In this document: piece by piece, positions 56,739-64,000 of the stretch
Layout: each line of letters starts with the position of its first letter
How positions within the stretch are numbered: position 1 is the first letter of the stretch
Made by a program: the position numbers and the translations under genes
The notes under the pieces: model-generated
Database searches by the model: none
Told to the model about the DNA's origin: nothing
What the model saw: only the letters and a program-made list of their open reading frames with translations
NCBI RefSeq assembly: GCF_030286555.1
Contig: NZ_JASVWF010000001.1
Location: forward strand, 496,001-560,000
Source: Actinomycetospora termitidis
Lineage (GTDB): Bacteria; Actinomycetota; Actinomycetes; Mycobacteriales; Pseudonocardiaceae
DNA length: 64,000 nucleotides
Reading direction: 5' to 3'

Positions 56739-57899
56739 CTACGCGCCGATCGGGCTGCCTTCCTCGCGCTGGAGGATGTCCGAGAAGGTGAACGTCCCGG
56801 TGGGCTTGTCGTTCTGCCCGAGCAGGTAGAGCCGCTTGACCGCGACGAGGATCCCCTCGGCGACGACGTCGCGGAACGCCGGGTCGAGCAGGGCCGCACG
56901 GTCCCCGGCGTTGGTGAGGTAGCCGAGCTCGATGCGCACGGCCGGCATCCGGGTGAGGCGAAGCAGCTCCCACGGCCGCGGGTGCACGCCGCAGTCGAGC
57001 ATCCGGGTGCGTGCGAGCAGCTCACGGTGGATGTAGCCCGCGAGGGCCTCGCCGACGGTCGAGGTGGCGCCGGTCCCGGTGCCGAAGTGGAAGGCCGCGA
57101 GCCCGTTGGCCGCCGGGCTGGCGTTCGCGTCGACGTGCAGGGAGAGCACGACGTCGGCGCCGGCCGAGTTGGCGAACCCGGCCCGCTCGGCGTCGGTCGG
57201 GCAGTCCTGCGGGCCGTGCGAGAGCAGTGCCTCCATGCCGGCCGCGGACATCCGGCCCTCGAGGCGGCGGGCGATGTCGGACACGAGCCCGGCCTCGGTG
57301 ACCTCGCCGACGGCGACGCCGGGGACGGGGCCGCCGTGGCCGGGGTCGATGACGATCCGCTTGCCGGACAACCGGGGCCCGGCGCGGTGCAGACGTTCCT
57401 GCTCGCGCAGCAGGCCGGGACGTCCGCCGGTGACCTTCCGGCCCAGGTAGCCGAGGTGGCGCAGGGTGCGGGGACCGCAGATGCCGTCCGGGGCCATGCC
57501 GTAGTCGCGCTGGAAGCTGCGCAGGGCCTGCTCGGTCTGGCGCCCGAAGGCACCGTCGGCCCGCCCGGAGTCGTAGCCCAGCTCGAGCAGGCGCTCCTGC
57601 AGGGAGGACACGTCGTCGCCGGTCATCATGCTGGTCGCCTGGAGGCAGAGCATGCGGTCGCCCAGCGACCAGCGGGCGTCCCGCAGGGCACGGTAGGTGG
57701 CCGACCCGACCACCCCGTCGGTGATCAGCCCACGGTTCTGCTGGAAGGCGCGGACGGCGTCCTCGAGCGCGGAGTCGAACAGCGCGGCGTCGAACACGGA
57801 GTGCGCCGCGTCCGCCGGCTCGAGCAGGCCCAGGCCCTCGAGCGCTGCGCGGACCTCGGCGACCGCCGGACCGGTGTCGCCGCGGCTGAGCAGCTGCAT
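56739..57899 (-). CDS. cwlM: CwlM-like N-acetylmuramoyl-L-alanine amidase homologue
   Basis: A 386-residue protein from ATG 57899. Two PG_binding_1 modules (about 5-75 and 82-150; SALEDAVRAFQQNRGLITDG and ALRSFQRDYGMAPDGICGPR) precede an Amidase_3 domain with VIDPGHGGPVPG, LSLHVDANAS and IELGYLTN. In mycobacteria CwlM has lost enzymatic activity and regulates MurA when phosphorylated by PknB. Whether this protein is active cannot be told, but the absence of a signal peptide, with an MQLL start, agrees with a cytosolic regulator. It follows trxA on the same strand, as in Mycobacterium (trxB2, trxC, cwlM). Confidence 0.88.
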   Translation of the reverse strand: MQLLSRGDTGPAVAEVRAALEGLGLLEPADAAHSVFDAALFDSALEDAVRAFQQNRGLITDGVVGSATYRALRDARWSLGDRMLCLQATSMMTGDDVSSLQERLLELGYDSGRADGAFGRQTEQALRSFQRDYGMAPDGICGPRTLRHLGYLGRKVTGGRPGLLREQERLHRAGPRLSGKRIVIDPGHGGPVPGVAVGEVTEAGLVSDIARRLEGRMSAAGMEALLSHGPQDCPTDAERAGFANSAGADVVLSLHVDANASPAANGLAAFHFGTGTGATSTVGEALAGYIHRELLARTRMLDCGVHPRPWELLRLTRMPAVRIELGYLTNAGDRAALLDPAFRDVVAEGILVAVKRLYLLGQNDKPTGTFTFSDILQREEGSPIGA

Positions 57900-58123
57900 T
57901 CGGTTGCTCCCGTCGAAGTCCGATCCCCTGCCGGTGATCCGGCCCGCACCCGGCGGCGCACTGTCGTGCCGTCGGCCGGACCGATTCACTCGGACCTCAT
58001 TGTGCCCTGTCACCCCGCGCACACCCGGCATCGGGCCCGCGCCGGAGGGTCACGGTTCGGGTTCGCCGTCCCCGGGCGGGTCCCGGGGACGGTCGCGACC
58101 GGGGACGGGCCCTCCGACGACGA

Positions 58124-58156
58124 ACGCCGGGCCCGGACGAGGTCCGGACCCGGCGT
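58124..58156 (-). terminator. Hairpin terminator after trxB-trxA
   Basis: ACGCCGGGCCCGGAC (58124-58138) pairs with GTCCGGACCCGGCGT (58142-58156) at 14 of 15 positions across a 3-nt loop. On the minus strand it begins 18 nt after the trxA stop, so it should end the trxB-trxA transcript before cwlM. Confidence 0.75.
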
Positions 58157-58173
58157 CGGTGGTGCCGTGTGGC

Positions 58174-58500
58174 TCAGGCAAGCACGTCGGAGAGGTCGTT
58201 GAGCAGCGCGGCCTTCGGCTTCGCGCCCACGATCTGCTTCACCGGCTTGCCGCCCTGGAAGACGATCATCGTCGGGATCGACATGACCTGGTAGTCACGC
58301 GCGGTGGCCTGGTTCTGGTCGATGTCCAGCTTGGCCACGGTGATCTTGTCGCCGTGCTCCTGGGCGATCTCCTCGAGCACCGGCGCGACCATCTTGCACG
58401 GCCCGCACCAGGTCGCCCAGAAGTCGACGACGACCGGCTTGTCGCTGTTCAGCACCTCGTCCGAGAACGTGGAGTCGGTGACGTTGATCGGGCTGCCCAT
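58174..58500 (-). CDS. trxA: Thioredoxin
   Basis: A 108-residue thioredoxin. VVVDFWATWCGPCKMVAPVL has the active-site CGPC (Cys near residues 32 and 35), and VMSIPTMIVFQGGKPV supplies the cis-Pro loop. It reduces cytosolic protein disulfides with electrons from the thioredoxin reductase encoded 44 nt upstream on the same strand, and is the counterpart of mycobacterial trxC. ATG 58500 with GGAG upstream. Confidence 0.97.
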   Translation of the reverse strand: MGSPINVTDSTFSDEVLNSDKPVVVDFWATWCGPCKMVAPVLEEIAQEHGDKITVAKLDIDQNQATARDYQVMSIPTMIVFQGGKPVKQIVGAKPKAALLNDLSDVLA

Positions 58501-58544
58501 GGGGGCTCCTTCGGGTCGTGGACGGGTCGGTGGTTCCGGGTCGG

Positions 58545-59558
58545 TCAGGACGCCGGGACGGCGTCGAGCTCGGGGGTGAGCTCGGTGCCCGCACCGGGCT
58601 TGGGCGACGTGGCCGGCGTACCGGTCGCCGGGTTCTCGGCGAGCCAGCGCTCGGCGTCGATCGAGGCCGTGCAACCGCTGCCCGCGGCCGTGACGGCCTG
58701 CTGGTAGGTCTTGTCGGTGAGGTCACCGCACGCGAACACGCCGGGCAGGTTCGTGTAGGTGCTCGGGTGCTCGACGAGGACGTAGCCCTCGTCGTCGGTG
58801 TCGACCTGGCCGGCGAGCAGCGCCGACCGCGGGTCGTGCCCGATGGCGACGAACATGCCGGTCGCCTCCAGGGTGTCCTCCTCGCCGGTGACGACGTCCC
58901 GCACCCGCACGCCGGTCACGGCGCCGTCCCCGAGCACCTCGGTGACGACGGCGTTCGTCCGGAAGCGGATCTTGTCGTTGGCGCGGGCGCGCTCCAGCAT
59001 GATCCCCGAGGCCCGGAACTCCTCACGACGGTGCACGATCGTCACCGATCGGGCGAACCGCGTCAGGAACGTGGCCTCCTCCATCGCGGAGTCGCCGCCG
59101 CCGACGACCACGATGTCGTGGTCGCGGAAGAAGAAGCCGTCACAGGTCGCACAGGCGCTGACGCCGTGGCCCAGGAGGCGCTCCTCGCCGGGGACGCCGA
59201 CGTAACGCGGCGCCGCTCCCATCGCGAGGACGACCGACCGGGCCCGGTGCTGCTCGCGGCCCACCGTCACGGTCTTGACGTCACCGGCGAGATCCAGGGC
59301 GTCGACGTCGGCGGGGCGCAGGTCGGCGCCGAAGCGCTCGGCCTGGCGGCGCATCTGGTCCATGAGCTCCGGGCCCATGATGCCCTCGGCGAACCCGGGG
59401 TAGTTCTCGACCTCCGTGGTGGTCATGAGAGCACCACCGAACTGGCTGCCCTCGAAGACCACGACGTCGAGCTGCGCCCGTGCCGCGTAGGTCGCCGCGG
59501 TGTAGCCGGCCGGTCCGGAACCCACGATGATCACGTCGTGGATCGTCTGCTCACTCAC
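58545..59558 (-). CDS. trxB: Thioredoxin reductase
   Basis: A 337-residue NADPH flavoenzyme that reduces Trx[21 protein letters not shown] binds [15 protein letters not shown] holds the redox [24 protein letters not shown] binds NADPH and [23 protein letters not shown] closes the FAD site. The C-terminal about 25 residues are a Thr/Pro-rich tail. GTG 59558 is chosen; the frame continues upstream without family character. It heads the trxB-trxA pair and follows the sigM/anti-sigma genes, the mycobacterial order. Confidence 0.96.
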   Translation of the reverse strand: MSEQTIHDVIIVGSGPAGYTAATYAARAQLDVVVFEGSQFGGALMTTTEVENYPGFAEGIMGPELMDQMRRQAERFGADLRPADVDALDLAGDVKTVTVGREQHRARSVVLAMGAAPRYVGVPGEERLLGHGVSACATCDGFFFRDHDIVVVGGGDSAMEEATFLTRFARSVTIVHRREEFRASGIMLERARANDKIRFRTNAVVTEVLGDGAVTGVRVRDVVTGEEDTLEATGMFVAIGHDPRSALLAGQVDTDDEGYVLVEHPSTYTNLPGVFACGDLTDKTYQQAVTAAGSGCTASIDAERWLAENPATGTPATSPKPGAGTELTPELDAVPAS

Positions 59559-59616
59559 GTCCGCTGAAACGTCGCCCACCGCCCCAGGATTCCCCACCGG
59601 GTGTCGCCCGGACCAC

Positions 59617-60336
59617 TCACCCGCCCACGGTGACGTCGGCGAGCCCGTCCGGCGAGCCCGGGGCGCAGTCGGGACCCACGACGAGCAGGCGGAACTCGGC
59701 CGCGCGGCCGGTGGGCAGCACGTAGAGCGTCCCGGGGCGTCCGTCCAGGACCACGGCGCGGGCACCGACCGGCACCGTGCCCGCGGGCAGGCCGTGGGCG
59801 ACCAGGCAGCCGGTCCGTGCGGCCGGGTCGGCGAGCGGGCCGCCGTCGCGGGCACCGAGGCCCGAGCGCCACGCCCGCGGGAGTTCCCCGGACGCCAGGA
59901 CGACCGGCCGGCCGGGGTCCGGGGCGGGCGACGGGGCGGCCGTCGGGGCGGGCGACGGGGCGGGCCCGCCGGCGGACACGCCCAGGACCCCCACGACGAC
60001 GGCGGCCGCGGCGGCGGCGAGCAGCCCCGCGGCCAGGAACCGACGCCGACGCGGTCGGCCGACCCGGGGCGACCGGGTGGGACCCGGCCCCGCCGCGCCG
60101 CCGTCCGTGGTCCCGGCGGCGCGCTCCGCCGCGACGGCGGCGGCGAGGGCGTCCGCGAACCCGGCCGGCGCCGCGGGACGGGGCGCGGCGGCCAGGTCGG
60201 CCCGGGTGCGGTCGAGGGCGGCGAAGAGTTCCTCCTCGCCGGGCCCGGGCGCCTCCCCGTCGCCGTGCCGCGTCGCCGCGTCCACCGGCCCCGCGTCGCC
60301 GGGTGCTCCCCCTCCCCCGGCCGACCGCTCGCTCAT
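59617..60336 (-). CDS. Anti-sigma-factor-like membrane protein (RsmA position)
   Basis: A 239-residue protein. Residues 1-95 are an acidic, Ala-rich cytosolic region with [15 protein letters not shown], a helix fitting a sigma-factor-binding domain. [24 protein letters not shown] (in parts) is one transmembrane helix (about 98-120), and the outer part is Pro/Ala-rich ending [20 protein letters not shown]-like strands. It overlaps sigM by 4 nt (60333-60336), and the mycobacterial gene at this place, Rv3912, encodes the SigM anti-sigma factor RsmA. The assignment rests on position and topology, since the sequence itself is weakly conserved. Confidence 0.7.
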   Translation of the reverse strand: MSERSAGGGGAPGDAGPVDAATRHGDGEAPGPGEEELFAALDRTRADLAAAPRPAAPAGFADALAAAVAAERAAGTTDGGAAGPGPTRSPRVGRPRRRRFLAAGLLAAAAAAVVVGVLGVSAGGPAPSPAPTAAPSPAPDPGRPVVLASGELPRAWRSGLGARDGGPLADPAARTGCLVAHGLPAGTVPVGARAVVLDGRPGTLYVLPTGRAAEFRLLVVGPDCAPGSPDGLADVTVGG

Positions 60337-60980
60337 CGCTCTCCTCCCGTCGGGCTGCGCACGTGGCCTCCCGGGGCTCGGACGTCGCCGGACCCCGGAT
60401 CGTTCCCGATCCGCCCCGATCGGTCCCCGGCCGACGCGCCCCCGGGTCGCAGGTGCCCGAGCAGGAGCGCCAGCCGGTACCGTCCCCGCGCCGCCCGACT
60501 CTTCACCGTGCCCTCCTTGACCTCCAGCACCGCGGCCGCCTCGGCCACCGTCATGCCCTCCATGTCGACCAGCACGACGGCCGCGCGCTGCGGGAGCGGG
60601 AGCCGCCCCAGGGCCTCCTCGACGGCGAGGACCCGCTCGCGGTCGACGATCGGGTCCCGGCGCAGGGGCACGTCGAGCGCGGCGGTGAGCGGGGCGGCGC
60701 TGCGGTGCCGACGGCGCCGCAACCGGTCGAGCGCCGCGTGGTGGACGATCCGGTGCAACCAGGTCCGCACGGAGGCCTCCCCGCGCCACCGCCCGGCGTG
60801 CCGGAACGCCGAGAGCATCGCGTCCTGGACGACGTCCGCGGCGTCGTGCTGGTCCCGCACGATCCGCACCGCGTAGGCCCACAGCGGGTCGCGGTAGCGC
60901 CGCACGAGCTCGTCGAAGGCCAGCGGCTCACCCGCGACGTGCGCGACCAGCAGCGCCTCGTCGGAGCGGTCGTCGTCCAC
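60333..60980 (-). CDS. sigM: ECF RNA polymerase sigma factor SigM
   Basis: A 215-residue ECF sigma factor. Region 2 is AFDELVRRYRDPLWAYAVRI with QHDAADVVQDAMLSAFRHA, and region 4 is LPLPQRAAVVLVDMEGMTVA followed by EAAAVLEVKEGTVKSRAARGR. The C-terminus beyond 180 is Gly/Asp-rich. SigM in mycobacteria directs envelope, ESX and redox-related genes and is held by the downstream anti-sigma protein. Its overlap with the anti-sigma gene and the following trxB-trxA pair match that locus. Confidence 0.9.
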   Translation of the reverse strand: MDDDRSDEALLVAHVAGEPLAFDELVRRYRDPLWAYAVRIVRDQHDAADVVQDAMLSAFRHAGRWRGEASVRTWLHRIVHHAALDRLRRRRHRSAAPLTAALDVPLRRDPIVDRERVLAVEEALGRLPLPQRAAVVLVDMEGMTVAEAAAVLEVKEGTVKSRAARGRYRLALLLGHLRPGGASAGDRSGRIGNDPGSGDVRAPGGHVRSPTGGER

Positions 60981-61040
60981 GGGAGCGGACGCTAGGCGGC
61001 CCGCGCCGGGGACAGGGGCGGTTTGACCGAACCCGGCCGG

Positions 61041-63017
61041 TCAGCCGGCGCCGATCACCGTGACCTCGGCGATCTCGCTGGAGTAGTTGCCGTCGGACGG
61101 GGCGAGCCCGGTGATCCACACCAGCAGGTTGCCGGTCGGTGTCCCGGCCTGCAGCGGGATCGTCGTCGTGTCCCCGGAGACGGTGCCCGTGCCGAGCAGC
61201 TGGGTCTGCGCCAACGGCAGGTTCGGGGCGGCCGCGGACCGGATCTCGATCGTCGTGCCCGGGCTGGGCGACCGGACGACGACCTGCGCCGGCCTGGCCG
61301 GGGCCCGGAACGTCGTCATGAGCCCGATGCCGGGCTTGAGCGACGGGAACTGCTGGCGGTAGTCGGAGGTCGACCAGGTGGTCGACGGGTCGTTGTCTGC
61401 GGCGCGACCGACCCGGTCCGGGTTGTCGGGGTTCCCGGACGGGTCGTAGACCGCGATGCTCGCGAGCTGCACGGGGCCGCTCGGCGCCGCCGGCGCCGCG
61501 GGGACCGCCGGCACGGCCGGTGCCGACGGGGCCGGGGCGGGCGGCGCGGAGGTCGGGATGACCAACGGGGGCCCGGAGGACGGTCCGCCGCCGAGCAGCG
61601 AGACCGCCTGGAAGGCCACGAACGCGACGATCGCGAGCACGGCGACGACGAGCAGCGTCACCCCGATCCGCAGCTTGCGGCGGGTGGACGGGTCCTGCCG
61701 TTCGGAGTCCTCGTCGTCGGGGTGCCAGACCGCGCCGTCGTCGTCGGCGAGCTGGACGCCGTCCTCGGTCAGGGGCAGCAGCACGCCGTCGTCCTCGGCG
61801 CCCTCGCGCAGCTGGCGGATCAGCCCGTGCACGGCGGCGGCGGTGCGGATGCCGCCCGTGGCGTCGAGGGTCCGGTCGACCAGCGCCGCGAGCCCGACCG
61901 GGAGCGCCGGGCGCAGGTCGCGGATCGGGGCGACCGCGCCGGACGCCCCGCGCGGGGCCGCCTTCAGCCCGGCCGGGGTGCTCCCGTCGGTGGAGGGCCA
62001 GCGCCCCGTCAGGAGCAGGTAGAGCGTCGCGCCGAGACCGCGGACGTCGTCGTCGACCTCGGCGTCACCGCGCGGCATCGGGAAGGCCAACCGGGCGTTC
62101 GCCCGCGACGTGACGCGGACGCGCTGCGGGTGGTCCAGACCCAGGACCAGCCCGGCCCGGTGGGCGTCCGCGACCGCCTGGGCGAGGGGTTCGACGACGC
62201 GCAGCGCCGCGCTCGGCGAGAGCGGGCCGCCGGCCACGAGCTCGGCGAGGTCCCGCCCCGGGGTCCACTCGGCCACGGCCGCGCCGAGGACCCCGGCGGG
62301 CAGGCGGCTCGACCCGGGCTGGATGACGTCGAGGACCCGCGCGGCGTGGCGGTGGGAGAAGTGCGCGGAGCGGGTCGCCCGGGACAGCGCGGAGGACGCC
62401 CGCGCGTCCGCCTGCCAGCCCCCGACCAGCAGGGTCATCGCGACGTCGCGCTCGAGCGTCGTGTCCCGCGCCTTCCAGAGCGCGGCGTCGGCCGGCCGGT
62501 CGCGGCCGACCTCGGCGACGAGCCGGTAGCGGTCGGCGATCACGGTGCCGGGTACGAGGGCGCCGTTCCGCCCGACCGGGATCGGGCCCGACGACGGCGG
62601 GCGTGGCCCGGGCGGCGGCGTCGGCCGGCGGGTGCCGCGCCGGGTGCCGGCCGTGCGGCCCCCGGTGCCGCCCCGGCGGGGGCCGTCGGGCAGGAGGGTG
62701 GTCGGGCCGTCGAGACCGTGCCCGGACGGGGCCGCGGCGTTCCCCCGCGGCGGTGTCTCCGCGACGGGCGGGACGGCCGTGGTCGGCGCGTCGGGCTCCG
62801 ACGCGGCCGCGACCTCACCGTCGTCGTCCGGTTCGGGCGCGGCGGGCTCCGTCCCGTCGTCCTCGACACTGTTCCCGACGGCGGGTGCGGGCGGGTCGAC
62901 GGGCCCGCTCCCGGATCCCCCGGGGTCGGCGGTCTCCGCCGGGTCGACGACGGCGCCCGAGCCGGGCCGGGACGGGGCCGGGACCGGCACTCGTCGCCCG
63001 CTCATCGCGTCGTCCAC
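61041..63017 (-). CDS. Transmembrane pseudokinase with a C-terminal carbohydrate-binding-like domain
   Basis: A 658-residue protein. Residues 1-155 are Pro/Asp/Gly-rich. A kinase-like domain follows (about 157-415: GTVIADRYRLVAEVG and ALRVVEPLAQAVADAHRAG), but the catalytic loop reads LVLGLDHPQRVRVT instead of HRDLKPxN and no DFG is visible, so it is a pseudokinase. One transmembrane helix (about 448-470, RIGVTLLVVAVLAIVAFVAF) leads to an Ala/Pro linker and an outer domain with RAADNDPSTTWSTSDYRQQF, which resembles discoidin-type modules. In mycobacteria the equivalent domain is fused to MurJ (Rv3910) and binds FhaA when phosphorylated; here it is a separate gene beside murJ. Confidence 0.85.
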   Translation of the reverse strand: MDDAMSGRRVPVPAPSRPGSGAVVDPAETADPGGSGSGPVDPPAPAVGNSVEDDGTEPAAPEPDDDGEVAAASEPDAPTTAVPPVAETPPRGNAAAPSGHGLDGPTTLLPDGPRRGGTGGRTAGTRRGTRRPTPPPGPRPPSSGPIPVGRNGALVPGTVIADRYRLVAEVGRDRPADAALWKARDTTLERDVAMTLLVGGWQADARASSALSRATRSAHFSHRHAARVLDVIQPGSSRLPAGVLGAAVAEWTPGRDLAELVAGGPLSPSAALRVVEPLAQAVADAHRAGLVLGLDHPQRVRVTSRANARLAFPMPRGDAEVDDDVRGLGATLYLLLTGRWPSTDGSTPAGLKAAPRGASGAVAPIRDLRPALPVGLAALVDRTLDATGGIRTAAAVHGLIRQLREGAEDDGVLLPLTEDGVQLADDDGAVWHPDDEDSERQDPSTRRKLRIGVTLLVVAVLAIVAFVAFQAVSLLGGGPSSGPPLVIPTSAPPAPAPSAPAVPAVPAAPAAPSGPVQLASIAVYDPSGNPDNPDRVGRAADNDPSTTWSTSDYRQQFPSLKPGIGLMTTFRAPARPAQVVVRSPSPGTTIEIRSAAAPNLPLAQTQLLGTGTVSGDTTTIPLQAGTPTGNLLVWITGLAPSDGNYSSEIAEVTVIGAG

Positions 63018-63182
63018 CCCTCACCTCCGGGCTCGCCCCACCCGTGACGGCACCACGGCCCGGCGACCCGGGATCACGTCACGCGGCGAGCCTACGGGAC
63101 ACCCGCCCCCGCGTCGTGGACGCAGGCCCGGGCGCGACGCCTCTCACCGTGGCGCAACCGCGACGTGGTTCCCCCGCTCGGG

Positions 63183-64000
63183 TCAACGCCCGACCAGGCG
63201 TCGCAACCGGGTGACGACGGGATCGAGCTCCGGCACGCGCAGCAGCCGCATCGCGACCGCGAGGACGCCCAGCGAGACCACGCCGCCGAGCACCACGGTC
63301 AACCAGGCCCGCCCGACGGCCCCCGTCCCGGGCAGCAGCCGTTCGAGCAGCGTGACCAGCAGGACCGCGACCAGCACCGCCATCACCGACGCCAGGCCGG
63401 TGAGCAGCATCGTGCGCAGGACGCGCCGGGTGTCCAGCCGGCCGAGCCGTGACCGCAGCCAGATGTCGCCGGTCACCATCCCGACCACGAACCCGAAGGC
63501 GTTCACGGCGGCGAGCCCGAGCACCACCTGCTCCGGTGGGAGCAGGACGGGGCACAGGTAGGCCAGCGGCACCTTCACCGCGGTCATCACGACCATGATC
63601 AGCGTGGGTGTCCGCGCGTCGGCCATCGCGTAGAAGACGCGCAGCTGCAGCATGACGACCGCCATCGGCAGCAGCCCGAAGGCCGAGGCCGACAGCGTCG
63701 CGCCCAGGGTCGCCGCGGACGCGCCGCCGGACTTGCCGAGCGAGAACATCGCGATGCCGAGCTGGGAGCCGAACACCGTGAGGATGGCGCTGACCGGCAG
63801 CAGCGTGACCGTCGAGAGCCGGGAGCCCAGGGACAGGTCGGCCACCACCTGGTCGAGGCGGCCGTTCGCGGCGGCGGCGCTCATCCGCGGCATCAGGGCG
63901 GTGAGCAGCGAGACGCCCAGGACGCCGTAGGGCACCTGGATCAGCAGCCAGGCGTTCGCGTAGACCGAGGGTCCGCCGGGGTCGGAGGACAGCGCGACGC
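63183..64000 (-). CDS. murJ: Lipid II flippase MurJ, C-terminal part (cut by window edge)
   Basis: About 272 residues are visible, open to the end of the window. The segments LIQVPYGVLGVSLLTALMPR, RVFYAMADARTPTLIMVVMT and YLCPVLLPPEQVVLGLAAVNAFG belong to the MurJ/MviN helices that form the central cavity, and at least eight hydrophobic segments remain. MurJ flips lipid II to the outer face for peptidoglycan assembly. It ends at RRLVGR without a kinase-like extension, unlike the mycobacterial fusion, with 165 nt to the pseudokinase gene downstream on the same strand. Confidence 0.92.
   Translation of the reverse strand, partial: VALSSDPGGPSVYANAWLLIQVPYGVLGVSLLTALMPRMSAAAANGRLDQVVADLSLGSRLSTVTLLPVSAILTVFGSQLGIAMFSLGKSGGASAATLGATLSASAFGLLPMAVVMLQLRVFYAMADARTPTLIMVVMTAVKVPLAYLCPVLLPPEQVVLGLAAVNAFGFVVGMVTGDIWLRSRLGRLDTRRVLRTMLLTGLASVMAVLVAVLLVTLLERLLPGTGAVGRAWLTVVLGGVVSLGVLAVAMRLLRVPELDPVVTRLRRLVGR

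Overview
This window is the chromosome-origin region of a very high G+C actinobacterium. By eye the third codon positions are nearly all G or C, and GTG starts and 1-4 nt gene overlaps are common. The core order matches the actinobacterial origin neighbourhood: gyrA, gyrB, dciA, recF, gnd, dnaN, oriC, dnaA, rpmH, rnpA, yidD, yidC, jag, rsmG, parA, parB, then cwlM, trxA, trxB, an anti-sigma factor, sigM, a pseudokinase and murJ. Lsr2, DUF3566, a DLW-39 peptide and a GyrA intein fit Actinomycetota. The overall style suggests Pseudonocardiales, but that placement is inference and no 16S gene is present.

Layout. Positions 1-27600 are accessory or metabolic: an FAD/Fe-S 2-hydroxyacid dehydrogenase, a TetR-controlled flavin monooxygenase, an exported alpha/beta hydrolase, a DUF222-HNH protein with a long Gly/Asp/Pro insert, and a GT39 membrane glycosyltransferase. 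Then come a BglII-type restriction enzyme with an MT-A70-type methyltransferase, methionine aminopeptidase coupled to a metallo-beta-lactamase-fold hydrolase, and a 48-bp tandem repeat carrying perfect DnaA boxes. The stretch ends with several oxidoreductases, a P450 plus its split reductase under an IclR regulator, and an SMR efflux/TetR pair. Positions 27540-31530 hold tRNA-Ala, DLW-39, a Tm-1-like/TIM-barrel pair, lsr2, tRNA-Ile and a DUF3566 protein. Positions 31566-53240 are the replication and segregation core. GyrA is interrupted by a full-size 421-residue intein after the catalytic tyrosine, and FkbM and MFS genes separate gyrB from gyrA. oriC lies between dnaA and dnaN. Positions 53288-64000 hold a D-Ala-D-Ala ligase, an aminotransferase, a GNAT protein, CwlM, the thioredoxin pair, SigM and its partner, a pseudokinase, and the 3' part of murJ, which is cut by the window edge.

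How the parts work together. DnaA, DnaN, DciA, RecF and gyrase initiate and sustain replication from oriC. Variant parS palindromes at rsmG and inside the 5' end of parA would load ParB for ParA-driven segregation. RnpA, YidD, YidC and Jag serve RNA processing and membrane-protein insertion. The ddl, CwlM, pseudokinase and MurJ genes point to cell-wall synthesis and its control, with SigM and thioredoxin covering redox and envelope stress. The most distinctive items are the intein, the off-origin DnaA-box repeat at 16523-16621, the two 54-bp palindromic repeats beside oriC, and the restriction-modification pair. All functional calls rest on motif reading and gene order. No database search was run.
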